From: Bacillus_BA songklensis
GTDB taxonomy: Bacteria; Bacillota; Bacilli; Bacillales; Bacillaceae_H
DNA length: 64,000 nucleotides
Assembly: GCF_042649685.1 (NCBI RefSeq)
Contig: NZ_JBHRZT010000007.1
Span: forward strand, 124,001 to 188,000
Direction of reading: 5' to 3'
In this document: in pieces, positions 42,407 to 51,584 of the stretch
Position numbering within the stretch: position 1 is the stretch's first letter
Layout: every line of letters begins with the position of its first letter
Notes under the pieces: generated by a model
What the model saw: the letters and a program-made list of their open reading frames with translations, nothing else
Told to the model about the DNA's origin: nothing
Databases searched by the model: none
Translations under genes and position numbers: made by a program

Positions 42407-42904
42407 TTAAAGTATATCTCGGGTCCCCGGCATTTGCGGAAACATCCCCATCATACTTTGATCAGGGGACATCAGCGATTGACCCGGCATCATCGGTTGA
42501 CCCGGCATCATTGGTTGACCCGGCATCATTGGTTGCCCCGGCATCATCTGTTGACCCGGCATCATTGGTTGACCCGGCATCGTCTGTTGGCCCGGCATCA
42601 TTGGTTGCCCCGGCATCATTGGTTGCCCCGGCATCATTGGTTGCCCCGGCATCATTGGTTGACCCGGCATCATCTGTTGACCCGGCATCATCTGTTGACC
42701 CGGCATCATCTGTTGACCCGGCATCATCTGTTGGCCCGGCATCATCTGTTGACCCGGCATCATCTGTTGACCCGGCATCATCGATGGAAACTGCATCCCA
42801 TAACCCATCGTATAAGGCGTTCCCATTCCTTGCTCATCGCCATAAGGATATCCGTACATCTGTCCGTAAAAAGGACTCATACGGTCGTAATAACCTTTTC
42901 TCAT
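42407..42904 (-). CDS. Met-Pro-Gly-Gln tandem-repeat protein
   Basis: 165 residues. A Tyr/Gly-rich N terminus (MSPFYGQMYGYPYGDEQGMG) leads into 17 copies of the hexapeptide MMPGQQ or MMPGQP (residues 42-143), then SPDQSMMGMFPQMPGTRDIL-like tail. Very high Met, Pro, Gln and Gly content and no hydrophobic core point to an extended or disordered protein. Spore-coat, adhesive or metal-binding roles are possible; none is shown. Single gene with its own terminator. Confidence 0.8.
   Translation of the reverse strand: MRKGYYDRMSPFYGQMYGYPYGDEQGMGTPYTMGYGMQFPSMMPGQQMMPGQQMMPGQQMMPGQQMMPGQQMMPGQQMMPGQPMMPGQPMMPGQPMMPGQPMMPGQQTMPGQPMMPGQQMMPGQPMMPGQPMMPGQPMMPGQSLMSPDQSMMGMFPQMPGTRDIL
42476..42781 (-). 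repeat. 17 tandem 18-bp repeats inside the coding sequence
   Basis: Each 18-bp unit encodes MPGQ plus two variable codons, almost all Met and Gln/Pro. Most units differ by only one or two bases, implying recent expansion and likely copy-number variation between strains. The reading frame is kept by the 18-bp length. Confidence 0.9.
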
Positions 42905-43020
42905 TCGTTTGACTCCTTCCGTATATCATCAGTACAGTTTACACTATTCAATCTGTACAAAAATAGGAATTCGTCCCGATTAAATTAGGCGTTTATCCGT
43001 AATTTAAATGTTGATGCATA

Positions 43021-43068
43021 AAAAAGCGATTAGCTGGGAACGGTGTGCTCCTTCAGCTAATCGCTTTC
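43021..43068 (-). terminator. Terminator after the FAD oxidoreductase gene
   Basis: AAAGCGATTAGCTG and CAGCTAATCGCTTT arms, loop of about 18 bases, 13 bases after the stop codon on the minus strand. Confidence 0.8.
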
Positions 43069-43080
43069 ACCATGAAAAGA

Positions 43081-44403
43081 TTACGAAATATAACGGTTTT
43101 GGGCTTGCGGTTTTTCTAAAATTAATTGACTCACTTGATACGCACTAGAGAACGATAATTCAGACAATTGGCCTTCCCCTTCACACCAGTCTCCGGCAAA
43201 GAACAGGTTTCGGTAAGCCGGGAAGAAGGTTGGCATCGGCTCCTGGTAAATGGTCCATTTTAGCTCCTGAGCGGATGCTCGCTTTGAAACACGTGGAACA
43301 ACAAGCTCATCGCGCCAGCCTGCAAAATGCTTATCATACAATTCTTCAATTTTTTGCTGTACCTTTGCCGTATGCTCTTTGTCTTCCGCTTCACTTTTTG
43401 ATATATAGGCAATGGCCTGAAGCAACTGACCGCCTTCCGGCACACATGTTTCATCATAGAACGATATGTCGGTAATGAACATGCGATTCTTTTTGTCATA
43501 AATATACGTATATGGCACTTCAATCCTCTTCTTAAGTCCGACATCATATACGAATACATATGTAGGTTCATAGCTTGCATATTGTTCGATAAAATGCTGA
43601 ATGTTTGAATCTACAAATAATTTTTCCAATTCTTTTGGCGGGATACAGAAAATAAATTCGTCTGCCTCAAAGCGTTCCTCGCTCGAAATTACCGCTGTTA
43701 CACGATTGTTGTATGTTTCAACAGACTCCGCTTTTTTCTTGGTCAAAATCGTTCCGCCGTTTTCTTCAATTACACGGACAAACTCATCAATGAGTGCTTC
43801 CCAGCCCCCGCCTATATAGGCAACCGGCTTATTTGTTGTGAATAAACGCTGATAATACTGGAAATATACATCTGACGGAATTTTTTCCGGCTCGTTTGTG
43901 AAAAAGTTGGATGATGCCAGCGTCAACATCATTTCTTTTACTTCATCACTGATCTTGCGCTCATCCAGCCAATGTTTGATGGATTGATGTGGATGACCTT
44001 TTTCTAAGTGAATTAATGTTTTAAAAATCTCAAAGGTAAATTTAATTTTATCGACACCTTTTAACAGTTTTGTGCGGAACAATCCTTGAATGTTAGCCGG
44101 CACGTCCGTTAAATCCGTTCCGATATCATATTTTGCTTTCGTCGGTTCAAAATCACGCCAGTTAATATGAATATTTAACTCTTTTTCTAATTTGCGCAAA
44201 AAAGATGTATCACGACCATAGATCGCATGAGCACCAAAGTTGAACGAAAACCCTTTAATCATTAGAGTAACAGCTCTTCCCCCGAGTTTTCCCCTTTCTA
44301 ACAGGGTAACTTTCTTTCCTTTCTTCGCCAGGTAAGCCGCTGCAGAAAGGCCTGCCAATCCACCTCCAACAACTAGGACGTCTGTTCGATTGATGTCGCT
44401 CAT
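43081..44403 (-). CDS. FAD-dependent oxidoreductase (phytoene desaturase/amine-oxidase-like)
   Basis: 440 residues. The N-terminal dinucleotide fold VLVVGGGLAGLSAAAYLAKK with LLERGKLGGRA is the CrtN/protoporphyrinogen-oxidase type, and the C-terminal FAD contact is NLFFAGDWCEGEGQLSELSF near 410. No carotenoid synthase is adjacent, so the substrate is open. Single gene with its own terminator. Confidence 0.85.
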   Translation of the reverse strand: MSDINRTDVLVVGGGLAGLSAAAYLAKKGKKVTLLERGKLGGRAVTLMIKGFSFNFGAHAIYGRDTSFLRKLEKELNIHINWRDFEPTKAKYDIGTDLTDVPANIQGLFRTKLLKGVDKIKFTFEIFKTLIHLEKGHPHQSIKHWLDERKISDEVKEMMLTLASSNFFTNEPEKIPSDVYFQYYQRLFTTNKPVAYIGGGWEALIDEFVRVIEENGGTILTKKKAESVETYNNRVTAVISSEERFEADEFIFCIPPKELEKLFVDSNIQHFIEQYASYEPTYVFVYDVGLKKRIEVPYTYIYDKKNRMFITDISFYDETCVPEGGQLLQAIAYISKSEAEDKEHTAKVQQKIEELYDKHFAGWRDELVVPRVSKRASAQELKWTIYQEPMPTFFPAYRNLFFAGDWCEGEGQLSELSFSSAYQVSQLILEKPQAQNRYIS

Positions 44404-44648
44404 CGCAATTCTCCTCCCCTATTTAAAACAAGCGGTTGGACAATTTTGTAACCGCTATCATTTACTATTAAAAAAATAAGCTCCTTCTTATCATATACTA
44501 ACTATCGACTATTTTCTACCACGGAAGTGTTGAAAATTAAGATTTTTCTAAAAAACTTTTTCTTTATGAATCTCCCATCTAGCAAAAATCAGAAGCACGT
44601 TCATATTTATCAGCTCCGCCCTCCCAACACGTATTGAAGTCAGCCAAT

Positions 44649-45269
44649 TTATCTTTGTCGATTTAACGAGGGCGGCACGTACTCATCGCTTCCCCTTTCT
44701 CCCTGAACATATGTCGTGCAGTAAAAATGATGGCGGCATGGCGGATATTCTCCTTTCCATCCTTGCTTTTTCAGTTCTTTTGCCACCATTCTATTAAAAA
44801 TCCCATGCCCCACGAAAACAACTTTTCCATGGATCCGGGCATATTCACTCAATATTTCACTCGCTTTTTGTGCTCTCCTTACTGCCTGCCTATACGTTTC
44901 TACCTTCCCTTTATAAAGAACCATCCAAAGGAGGCGAAAGAAAAAAGCCCATGTATGCGGTTTTAGGCGAATGAAGGATGGGATATGTTCAAAAATAGGC
45001 AGTTCCGCTTCTCGAAACATATTCGATTCCATCATCTTTTTTTCCATACCCGGCAAAATGGTCCGGGCAGATTGAACGGTGCGGACAGGCGGACTTGTAA
45101 TCATAAGAGCAGCTTCCCGGCATTTTCTGATCGTATCGAGTGAAACTACTGTATCTTTAAACATACCCATCTGATCATAATTTTGAATCCATTTCTTGAA
45201 TTGCGTCACATTACATTTTTGATGACTTTTACAACAAGACGGACCATGCCGAATGAAGCTAATCTCCAC
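44649..45269 (-). CDS. Histidine phosphatase superfamily protein
   Basis: 206 residues. RHGPSCCKSHQK near 7 holds the phospho-acceptor histidine, ITSPPVRTVQSA near 57 the second Arg, and VVFVGHGIFNRM near 152 the second histidine. Two extra hydrophobic patches (AFFFRLLWMVLYKG near 108) are unusual. Substrate unknown; a broad phosphatase role is likely. Confidence 0.82.
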   Translation of the reverse strand: MEISFIRHGPSCCKSHQKCNVTQFKKWIQNYDQMGMFKDTVVSLDTIRKCREAALMITSPPVRTVQSARTILPGMEKKMMESNMFREAELPIFEHIPSFIRLKPHTWAFFFRLLWMVLYKGKVETYRQAVRRAQKASEILSEYARIHGKVVFVGHGIFNRMVAKELKKQGWKGEYPPCRHHFYCTTYVQGERGSDEYVPPSLNRQR

Positions 45270-45364
45270 AGCTATCTCTCCAGTCAGTTTTTACTTATAA
45301 GACCGGACAATGCGTTAGATTGTTTCATATGAAAGATTCTTACAACCAACAAATCATTCAAAAA

Positions 45365-45498
45365 TTGAACGAGCTTACAAAGGTTCTCATATAAGCGGCT
45401 GACAAGAACCCGTAAGGGAGATTGTCAGCCGCTTACGCGTAAATAATTGGACATAAATGCTTTTTATTTATGTCCAATTATTTATGTGGATTTATATA
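45365..45498 (+). repeat. Dispersed structured repeat, copy 2
   Basis: GAACGAGCTTACAAAGG, then hairpin AAGCGGCTGACA/TGTCAGCCGCTT, then a perfect 18-bp stem starting TAAATAATTGGACATAAA, then GGATTTATATA. It is laid out exactly as copy 1 at 19348, but the second stem differs in sequence while its pairing and length are conserved. Confidence 0.7.
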
Positions 45499-45518
45499 TT
45501 TTTCATTCCTCCTCTTTA

Positions 45519-45992
45519 TTAGAATAATTGATTGGTATAAACGATATAAATACTAGCAAAAACAGCCGCATAAAAAATAAGGGTTTCTGAGAAACTTCCT
45601 GTTTCGTACGTGAGCGGTGATTTAAATCTCTTTTTAGAAAGAGGAGAAAACAACGGCACTCCTTTTCGTGAGAAAAAGTCTCCTACGATATGAAAAATAT
45701 ATCCAATGCACATTCCAAGCACAAATGAATTCGGATATACCTTGTACAAAAAGGAAAAAGTGATCCAAGCAAGCAACGAGTGGGTAAACCCCCGATGACC
45801 GAGTGCCTGTTTGATCAACTTAGACAATCCGAATGTTCTTCTTCCTATATAAGAATTCGGCTCATCAATATCAGGAATTAAACTCCCTAACGCAATTCCA
45901 AGTACATATGTAACGGTAAACGGCACATCTGTCGCGGCCGCTATTCCTGCTCCAGCAGCTATCGATGTGGCGACATGTGTATGATACCTCAA
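45519..45992 (-). CDS. YdjM-like metal-dependent membrane hydrolase
   Basis: 157 residues and about four hydrophobic segments. The family's metal-binding pattern is seen as MRYHTHVATS at the start, LIPDIDEPNS near 40, GHRGFTHSLLAW near 67 and GDFFSRKGVPLF near 105. TTG 45992 stands six bases after GAGGGTG; a GTG three codons earlier is less well placed. Related proteins are induced by SOS in enterics, but their substrate is unknown. Confidence 0.85.
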   Translation of the reverse strand: MRYHTHVATSIAAGAGIAAATDVPFTVTYVLGIALGSLIPDIDEPNSYIGRRTFGLSKLIKQALGHRGFTHSLLAWITFSFLYKVYPNSFVLGMCIGYIFHIVGDFFSRKGVPLFSPLSKKRFKSPLTYETGSFSETLIFYAAVFASIYIVYTNQLF

Positions 45993-46217
45993 CTGTATCA
46001 CCCTCTCTCTTTATGTTGAATGCCTATCACAAACTTTATACTTGAAGATTCGATCCCCAAATCCATACATACGTTCCCCTCGAATTTCTACTATATGCAA
46101 AATCATTCCATTTGTCAAAAGTCTTTCGATGGAACAGGCAAGAATTACTCGCTCCTATAAAACAAAAAGGGCTGTACCCTGCAGAGCCGCATACTCTCAC
46201 ATATGCCACAAAATGAA

Positions 46218-46246
46218 AAACCCGGTCAGTGCCGAGCTTTTTCAAA
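46218..46246 (-). terminator. Terminator of a small membrane protein gene
   Basis: CTCGG and CCGGG arms (one G-U pair) extended by AAAA/TTTT on the flanks. It overlaps the stop codon of the gene at 46242. Confidence 0.5.
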
Positions 46247-46409
46247 AAAATTGAATACCAATAAAACCGATTACCATAATGATCAGACTAATAATCATAC
46301 GTACTCTGTTTTTCTTCCGATCACCTGTTTTCTGCAGAACTGAATAAGCGAATGTACTTGCATAGAGGATAAAGCCTAAAAACCCAAAGATAACGACATA
46401 AGAAAACAT
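46242..46409 (-). CDS. Small membrane protein, 55 residues
   Basis: MFSYVVIFGFLGFILYASTF, a basic loop (KKNRVRM) and a second span ending FIGIQFF: two membrane segments with a positive connecting loop. GGAGG lies six bases before ATG 46409. No family recognised. Confidence 0.7.
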   Translation of the reverse strand: MFSYVVIFGFLGFILYASTFAYSVLQKTGDRKKNRVRMIISLIIMVIGFIGIQFF

Positions 46410-46629
46410 AATAAACCTCCGTTGTTTCATCCTGGTCTCTTGATTGTACCATGAACCGAATCATGCTAAAAAATGAGATGGCCCTAGTCGGATAAAGCAT
46501 CGGACTAGGGCCTTTCTTTAAATACTATTTCCTGCTCTATTGTTAGGGGAAAGAAGTACATGAAGCAATTTTATCAGCGTTCCTCCACGTTAATATGAAT
46601 GGATTGTCTATGCTCTCGTAAATTTTCTC

Positions 46630-46974
46630 TTATCCGTTTACTACCTTTCCTCCGTTTATATGGATAACTTGTCCGGATACATAAGAAGAATCGGCATTTG
46701 ATGCAAGGTAAACGTATGCCGGTGCAAGCTCTTCCGGTTGTCCAGGCCGTTTCATTGGAGTATCCTTTCCAAATTTGCTCACTTGTTCCGCCGTAAAAGT
46801 AGAAGGAATAAGCGGTGTCCAAATCGGACCCGGGGCCACACCGTTTACCCTGATTCCCTTTTCGGCTAGCTGCATGGAAAGCGAACGTGTAAAGGTTGTA
46901 ATCGCCCCTTTTGTAGCAGAATAGTCAAGCAATGTTTTATGTCCTGCATAAGCCGTAATGGACGAAGACAGGAT
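46630..46974 (-). pseudogene. 3' part of a short-chain dehydrogenase gene
   Basis: About 100 codons read the C-terminal half of a classical SDR: the Ser of SSITAYAGHK, the active-site YSATKGAI, RVNGVAPGPIWTPL and the ending SYVSGQVIHINGG. The nucleotide-binding N-terminal half is missing; the sequence begins directly at the stop codon of the P450 gene. A deletion or recombination has joined the two. It cannot encode a working dehydrogenase. Confidence 0.8.
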
Positions 46975-48315
46975 TTAATGTTCTGAAACAACCATCCTGA
47001 TCCCGTTCTTCGGCCGCAGTGTAATTAAAGGATCCGGAGCCACTTCAGGACAGTCTTCACATAATTCCAAGCGGTATCGCTGCAAAATCGTCCCCATGAC
47101 TAATACGGCCTCAAGCATTGCAAAATGGTTTCCGATGCATACGCGCGGACCTCCGCCGAACGGAAAGTATATAAAATCTGAAGCCGGCTTTATGCTCCCA
47201 TCTTCAAACCGTTCTGGCTCAAAAACAGTCGGATTCGGGAAATATTTCGATGACCGCTGGATGATATAAGGACTCATGATCAATGTATCTCCCTTTGAAA
47301 ACTCATATTCACCGATGCTTACGTCCCTTATCACTTCACGCCCAAATGCCCAGGCCGGAGGATAAAGACGGAGGCTTTCCCATACGACACTTTGCGTATA
47401 AGTTAATTTGCCCATATCTTCGTACGATGGTAAACGTCCTTCTAACACCGTTTCAATTTCTTCATGCACTTTTTCGGTTTTCTCAGGATGTTGGGAGAGT
47501 AAATAAAAGCTCCACGTCAAAGCGTTGGCGGTTGTTTCATGACCCGCGAGGAAAATCGTCATAACTTCATCTCTTAGCTGCTCATCTGTCATTCCCTCTC
47601 CGGACTTTTCATCCCGTGCTTTCATGAGAATCGACAAAAGATCTTCCCGGTCAATGTCTTTCTGCTCCCGTCGATGAGCGATGATTTCATAGATTACTTG
47701 ATTAATGGCATCGAGCGCTTCAGAATATGTTACATTTTGTTTTGTCGGCCATGAATGGGGCACTTTAAAAATAGAACGGATTCGCTTCGTTACAGTCTTA
47801 AGGGCTGTATCTATGTGTTTTCCGACTTTTTCATGCCCTTCTCTTATATCCATATCAAACATCGTTTTGGTGATAATGGATAAGGTAATATTCATCATAT
47901 CCATGTTAATTTGCCGTTTTTCCCCGATATCCCATGAAGAAATGTGGTCTTTTGTGATGGAAACCATATCATCGGCGTATGTTTGAATATGCTGTTTTGT
48001 AAAAGCCGGCTGCATCAACCTGCGCTGTTGCAAATGAAATTCCTCTTCACTCGTTAATAGCCCTTCCCCGACTAGCGACTTGAGCTCTTGAAACGGTTTT
48101 GATTTATGAAAATAATGCGATTTTGTTATCAGGGCTTCTCGAATCATTGAAGGATTCAAAACTAGATAATATGTTCGATTTAATAATCTATATACAATAA
48201 CATCCTCGTGCTCATACTCGTTTTGCAGGTTTTCTAAAAACACTAAGGGATTTTTGCGGAATGAAGGCAAAAATCCCAGCGGAGATATGGTTGTCGGTCC
48301 TTTTACAATTTGCAT
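46975..48315 (-). CDS. Cytochrome P450
   Basis: 446 residues. I-helix AGHETTANALTWSF near 250, the ExxR motif in ESLRLYPPAWAFGR near 308, and the haem-binding loop FGGGPRVCIGNHFA near 393, whose Cys is the iron ligand. ATG 48315 follows GAGGTGC; an ATG five codons earlier overlaps that site. No fused reductase domain, so it needs a separate redox partner. Substrate unknown, perhaps a fatty acid. Confidence 0.95.
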   Translation of the reverse strand: MQIVKGPTTISPLGFLPSFRKNPLVFLENLQNEYEHEDVIVYRLLNRTYYLVLNPSMIREALITKSHYFHKSKPFQELKSLVGEGLLTSEEEFHLQQRRLMQPAFTKQHIQTYADDMVSITKDHISSWDIGEKRQINMDMMNITLSIITKTMFDMDIREGHEKVGKHIDTALKTVTKRIRSIFKVPHSWPTKQNVTYSEALDAINQVIYEIIAHRREQKDIDREDLLSILMKARDEKSGEGMTDEQLRDEVMTIFLAGHETTANALTWSFYLLSQHPEKTEKVHEEIETVLEGRLPSYEDMGKLTYTQSVVWESLRLYPPAWAFGREVIRDVSIGEYEFSKGDTLIMSPYIIQRSSKYFPNPTVFEPERFEDGSIKPASDFIYFPFGGGPRVCIGNHFAMLEAVLVMGTILQRYRLELCEDCPEVAPDPLITLRPKNGIRMVVSEH

Positions 48316-48586
48316 CTTATAGCACCTCATTTATCTTTAAATCGTTTCAGTTATATGTATGAGGATTCCCAATCCATTATCCCGGAATTTGTGTTCATTT
48401 GTAAAAGCCTGTAAGCTGTGGACTTTCGTGATTTCCGCAAATGTTCATCCCATGAAGAAGTGCCGAGAAAAAGTCTTTTTCAGCTTTTTGGCCCCTCGTC
48501 TTTTGCTCTTTTATTTATGTGCTCATTTGTGTAGAATAAAAATAGATTAATAGATAGCAGGGAAGACGACACATAGAGGTGGAAAG

Positions 48587-49015
48587 ATGCTAAACGGCTG
48601 GTTTTTATGGTTTATTTTATTTTGGGTGGTATTTTTAATCTCGATGTTTGCCATCGGCGGCTTCTTTATGTTCCGAAAATTTTTAAAGCGTTTACCAAAG
48701 GAAGACGGGATGTCCGAATTGGATTGGCAAGACCATTACATAAAGAAAACAAAGCATCTATGGGCAGAAAAGGAAAAGTTGCTTTTAGAAGAATTGGTCA
48801 AACCCGTGCCTGAGTTATTTCGTGATATTGCTCGCCAAAAAATTGCAGGGAAAATTGGTGAACTGGCACTTAAAGAACAAGCCGAGTCCATCACAGAAGA
48901 TTTGATTGTGAGGGGATATATCATCGCTACACCAAAGCGCGATCATAAGTTTTTATTGAAAACCTTGAAAGAACAAAAAATTGATGTATCACCATATCAA
49001 GGCCTATTTCATTAA
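48587..49015 (+). CDS. yneK: YneK-like protein (DUF2621 type)
   Basis: 142 residues: one N-terminal membrane span (FLWFILFWVVFLISMFAIGG), then a soluble helical domain with KLLLEELVKPVPELFRDIAR near 65 and YIIATPKRDHKFLLKTL near 110. The AGGTGG ribosome site and the position, convergent with the ccd cluster as in B. subtilis, support the assignment to YneK. Function unknown. Confidence 0.7.
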   Translation: MLNGWFLWFILFWVVFLISMFAIGGFFMFRKFLKRLPKEDGMSELDWQDHYIKKTKHLWAEKEKLLLEELVKPVPELFRDIARQKIAGKIGELALKEQAESITEDLIVRGYIIATPKRDHKFLLKTLKEQKIDVSPYQGLFH

Positions 49016-49048
49016 AAAATGCTTCTCCTAAAAGGGGAAGCATTTTTT
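49015..49048 (+). terminator. Terminator after yneK
   Basis: AAAAAATGCTTCTCC and GGGGAAGCATTTTTT arms with a short loop, directly after the stop codon. Confidence 0.85.
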
Positions 49049-49109
49049 CATCGCGTTAACCGGGAGCAAATCAACTAGTCACCCGCAAGTATGACGATTA
49101 CTGATGGTT

Positions 49110-49595
49110 TTAGATCGTTGTATGAATAGGGTCCTCATCCTGAATCTGACGATGAAGCTTTTTATAGTTGATATACATAGCAATTCGCCATGGCACTATC
49201 ATGCCGAACGCCAGAATCCAAAACATACCGCTTAACTCGCCTACGTCAATGGTTGAGCTTAAATACGTTTTTAAAGCAATCCTTAAACACAATAATCCAA
49301 TTAAGATAAAGACAAACGCCTTGGATCGTTTTAAATAGATCGCATCGTCTTTCACTTCAAACTTGGATGTTTTAATCAGGAAAATGGAGAAAAACATACC
49401 AAGTAACAACGCTTCCAATAACTCCGCCATTGTTACACGAAACACAGGGAATACAAACATTAGAGCACCGGTGCTCATAAAAATTGGCGGCAAAATAATC
49501 TTTTTGGCATTCGTCGGTTTGGAAGAAGCTTTCATTCTTATAAACAGCACAAATACCGCCATAAAAACGGCAATTAAGGATGATACAACTACCAC
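49110..49595 (-). CDS. ccdC: Cytochrome c biogenesis membrane protein CcdC
   Basis: 161 residues and four to five hydrophobic segments, with the conserved KKIILPPIFMSTGALMFVFP near 32 and VPWRIAMYINYKKLHRQI near 133. B. subtilis CcdC (YneJ) is encoded beside ccdA and yneI like here; it is dispensable for cytochrome c synthesis. Gene order is the main support beyond the hydrophobic pattern. Confidence 0.75.
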   Translation of the reverse strand: MVVVSSLIAVFMAVFVLFIRMKASSKPTNAKKIILPPIFMSTGALMFVFPVFRVTMAELLEALLLGMFFSIFLIKTSKFEVKDDAIYLKRSKAFVFILIGLLCLRIALKTYLSSTIDVGELSGMFWILAFGMIVPWRIAMYINYKKLHRQIQDEDPIHTTI

Positions 49596-49679
49596 GGTAA
49601 TCCTTCCTTTGCGTAAAGATACACTCGTTTCTATTATAGTTGAAAATGGGTCAAAAAGGAAACGGGATAAACGAAAAGT

Positions 49680-50222
49680 TTATGATGCACTGGAATTTCT
49701 CTTCGGTTTATTTTTCTTTAAAGAGTTCAGCAAAAATCCGCCTTTAAATTTCCTTGGCTCATACGAGATAATAAAGGCACGGGGTTCATATTTCTCGATA
49801 AGATCCAAAAGTTCCGGTTCACGGTTGCGTTTTGCCAAAATGTCCAGCTTATAGCGTGCACTGTCCCTTCCTTCTCCTTGAAACACCGTAACTCCAAATC
49901 CCTCTTGACGAAGGCGGTTGATTAAACTCTCGTTTTTGTTCATTAGATTCACTGATAATGTTGTATACCCAATAGCTAACCGGTTCTCTACGTAGCTGCC
50001 GATGATAATGCCCAGCCCAAACCCGACTGCGTATACAACCATGGCCAGGGTACTCTGTTCTCCTGAAAAAACCAACGATAGTCCAAACACGTAAATAAGC
50101 GCTTCTAGAAATCCGAAGACAGAAGCATACATGCTCATTCCTTTTACAAGGAAAATGGTCCGCAGCGTTAAAATAGGTACATATATTAATTGAAGCAGTA
50201 ATATCAATAAAATTTCTTTCAA
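49680..50222 (-). CDS. UPF0316/DUF2179 membrane protein (YebE-like)
   Basis: 180 residues: three membrane segments to about residue 85, then a DUF2179 domain with GFGVTVFQGEGRDSARYKL near 105 and PRAFIISYEPRKFKGGF near 148. TTG 50222 stands behind AGAGGTG. DUF2179 domains resemble small sensor modules; the role of this one is unknown. Inserted between yneI and ccdC. Confidence 0.85.
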   Translation of the reverse strand: MKEILLILLLQLIYVPILTLRTIFLVKGMSMYASVFGFLEALIYVFGLSLVFSGEQSTLAMVVYAVGFGLGIIIGSYVENRLAIGYTTLSVNLMNKNESLINRLRQEGFGVTVFQGEGRDSARYKLDILAKRNREPELLDLIEKYEPRAFIISYEPRKFKGGFLLNSLKKNKPKRNSSAS

Positions 50223-50331
50223 AGAAGACACCTCTGCGTTTCGCTATATTTGTCATTGCCTCCCATTTTAACATTGTCCCCTCTTTGGATGCTACCCTTT
50301 TCATGTTAAATTTTTGTTTTAGTCCAAAAAT

Positions 50332-50356
50332 AAAAATGAGGAGTACCCCTCATTTT
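50332..50356 (-). terminator. Terminator of the ccdA-yneI transcript
   Basis: AAAAATGAGG-AGTAC-CCTCATTTTT, directly after yneI. Confidence 0.8.
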
Positions 50357-50361
50357 TATTT

Positions 50362-50721
50362 TTACCCTAATACTCTTTTCATTGCATCCAGCACCCGGAT
50401 TTCATCAAACGGCTTTACGATGAAATCCTTTGCTCCGGCTTCAATGGCCTCGACCACCATTTTTTGCTGCCCCATTGCGGAACACATAATGATTTTTGCA
50501 TCCGGGTATTCATCTTTTATTTTTTTGACGGCCTCAATTCCGCTCATTTGAGGCATCGTAATGTCCATTGTCATCAAATCTGGCTGTAATGTACGATAAT
50601 GGTCAATGGCTTCCTGCCCATTCTCTGCTTCCCCAATCACTTCGTAACCCGCGTTTTGTAAAATGCTTGCTAATGTTTTTCTCATAAACCTGGCATCATC
50701 GACGATTAACACTGTTACCAT
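50362..50721 (-). CDS. yneI: CheY-like single-domain response regulator (YneI/CcdB)
   Basis: 119 residues, only a receiver domain. Acidic pair VDDARFMRKTL near 8, phospho-acceptor Asp in LMTMDITMPQMSG near 52, Thr/Ser switch in IIMCSAMGQ near 80 and Lys in FIVKPFDE near 102. It lies downstream of ccdA as in B. subtilis. No output domain; no role in cytochrome c synthesis has been established. Confidence 0.9.
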   Translation of the reverse strand: MVTVLIVDDARFMRKTLASILQNAGYEVIGEAENGQEAIDHYRTLQPDLMTMDITMPQMSGIEAVKKIKDEYPDAKIIMCSAMGQQKMVVEAIEAGAKDFIVKPFDEIRVLDAMKRVLG

Positions 50722-50876
50722 CTTTTTTCCCCCATTTCACAACAACACTCACCACAAATCGTTCATTTGTACTAACCATATTTTCGTAAACAGGACTTTT
50801 TTCACATATAACTATTTCCACTTTATCAATATAATGGTAGTTTTTCAATAAAAATGATGTGACAAACATCGAGTGT

Positions 50877-51584
50877 TTAAAATCCTGTAAATCCACCGAA
50901 AAGGCTGCTTGTATAGACAATAAGCTTTGTCATCCAATCGAAATACAATACAATTCCCATGCCAATCATCACATAACCACCCACTTTTACTATCGAAGTA
51001 TTATGTTTTTTAATCCAGTTTAACTTTCCGATGAAAAACGACAAAATAAAAAACGGAATGGCGAATCCTAGTGAGTAAGCCGTCATATACAAAATTCCCG
51101 ATCCAGGATTTGTGGCAGCCAATGCAATAACCGAGACGAGAATCGGACCTGTACATGGAGTCCATCCGGCAGCGAAAGCCATGCCAATTAAAGCTGATCC
51201 GACATAACCGGAAGGTTTATTGGTAAAAGTCAATTTCTTATCTTTCATTAAAAAGGACGGTTTGAATATACCAATTACAACAAATCCAAAAAAGATGATG
51301 AAAATGGCCCCTATTTGTCGAAGAAGGTCCTGATAATCCATAAACCATCTTCCAACAAGTGACGTCCCAAAACCGATCGCAATAAAAATAAGGGAAAATC
51401 CTATTAAAAAGAAAAGTGTATGTAATAAGCTTTTTCGCTGGAGCATCGCGTTATCTTCTTTAATTTCACTGACCGACACACCTGTTATATAAGACAAAAA
51501 AGCCGGGTATAACGGTAAACAGCAAGGCGAAATAAAAGAAAGAAACCCTGCACCAAATGCTAAAAAGATATTAATATCTGTCAT
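50877..51584 (-). CDS. ccdA: Thiol-disulfide transporter CcdA
   Basis: 235 residues, the B. subtilis CcdA length, with six hydrophobic segments. The two redox cysteines are in FISPCCLPLYPAFLSYITG near 18 and AAGWTPCTGPILV near 95. CcdA passes electrons across the membrane to reduce apocytochrome c and sporulation thiol proteins. ATG 51584 follows AAAGGGGTG; an upstream extension is unsupported. Confidence 0.96.
   Translation of the reverse strand: MTDINIFLAFGAGFLSFISPCCLPLYPAFLSYITGVSVSEIKEDNAMLQRKSLLHTLFFLIGFSLIFIAIGFGTSLVGRWFMDYQDLLRQIGAIFIIFFGFVVIGIFKPSFLMKDKKLTFTNKPSGYVGSALIGMAFAAGWTPCTGPILVSVIALAATNPGSGILYMTAYSLGFAIPFFILSFFIGKLNWIKKHNTSIVKVGGYVMIGMGIVLYFDWMTKLIVYTSSLFGGFTGF

Noticed and set aside
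42476..42781. CRISPR-like tandem repeats
   Set aside because: The units are contiguous 18-mers without spacers and keep a reading frame.
42434..42988. Long plus-strand frames opposite the repeat protein (His/Arg-rich and Pro/Ala/Ser-rich)
   Set aside because: They are mirror images of the 18-bp tandem array; no ribosome site, and the minus-strand frame has a proper start and terminator.
50696..50920. 74-codon frame between yneI and ccdA
   Set aside because: Overlaps both genes in another frame, no ribosome site; presumed to be promoter or leader sequence.
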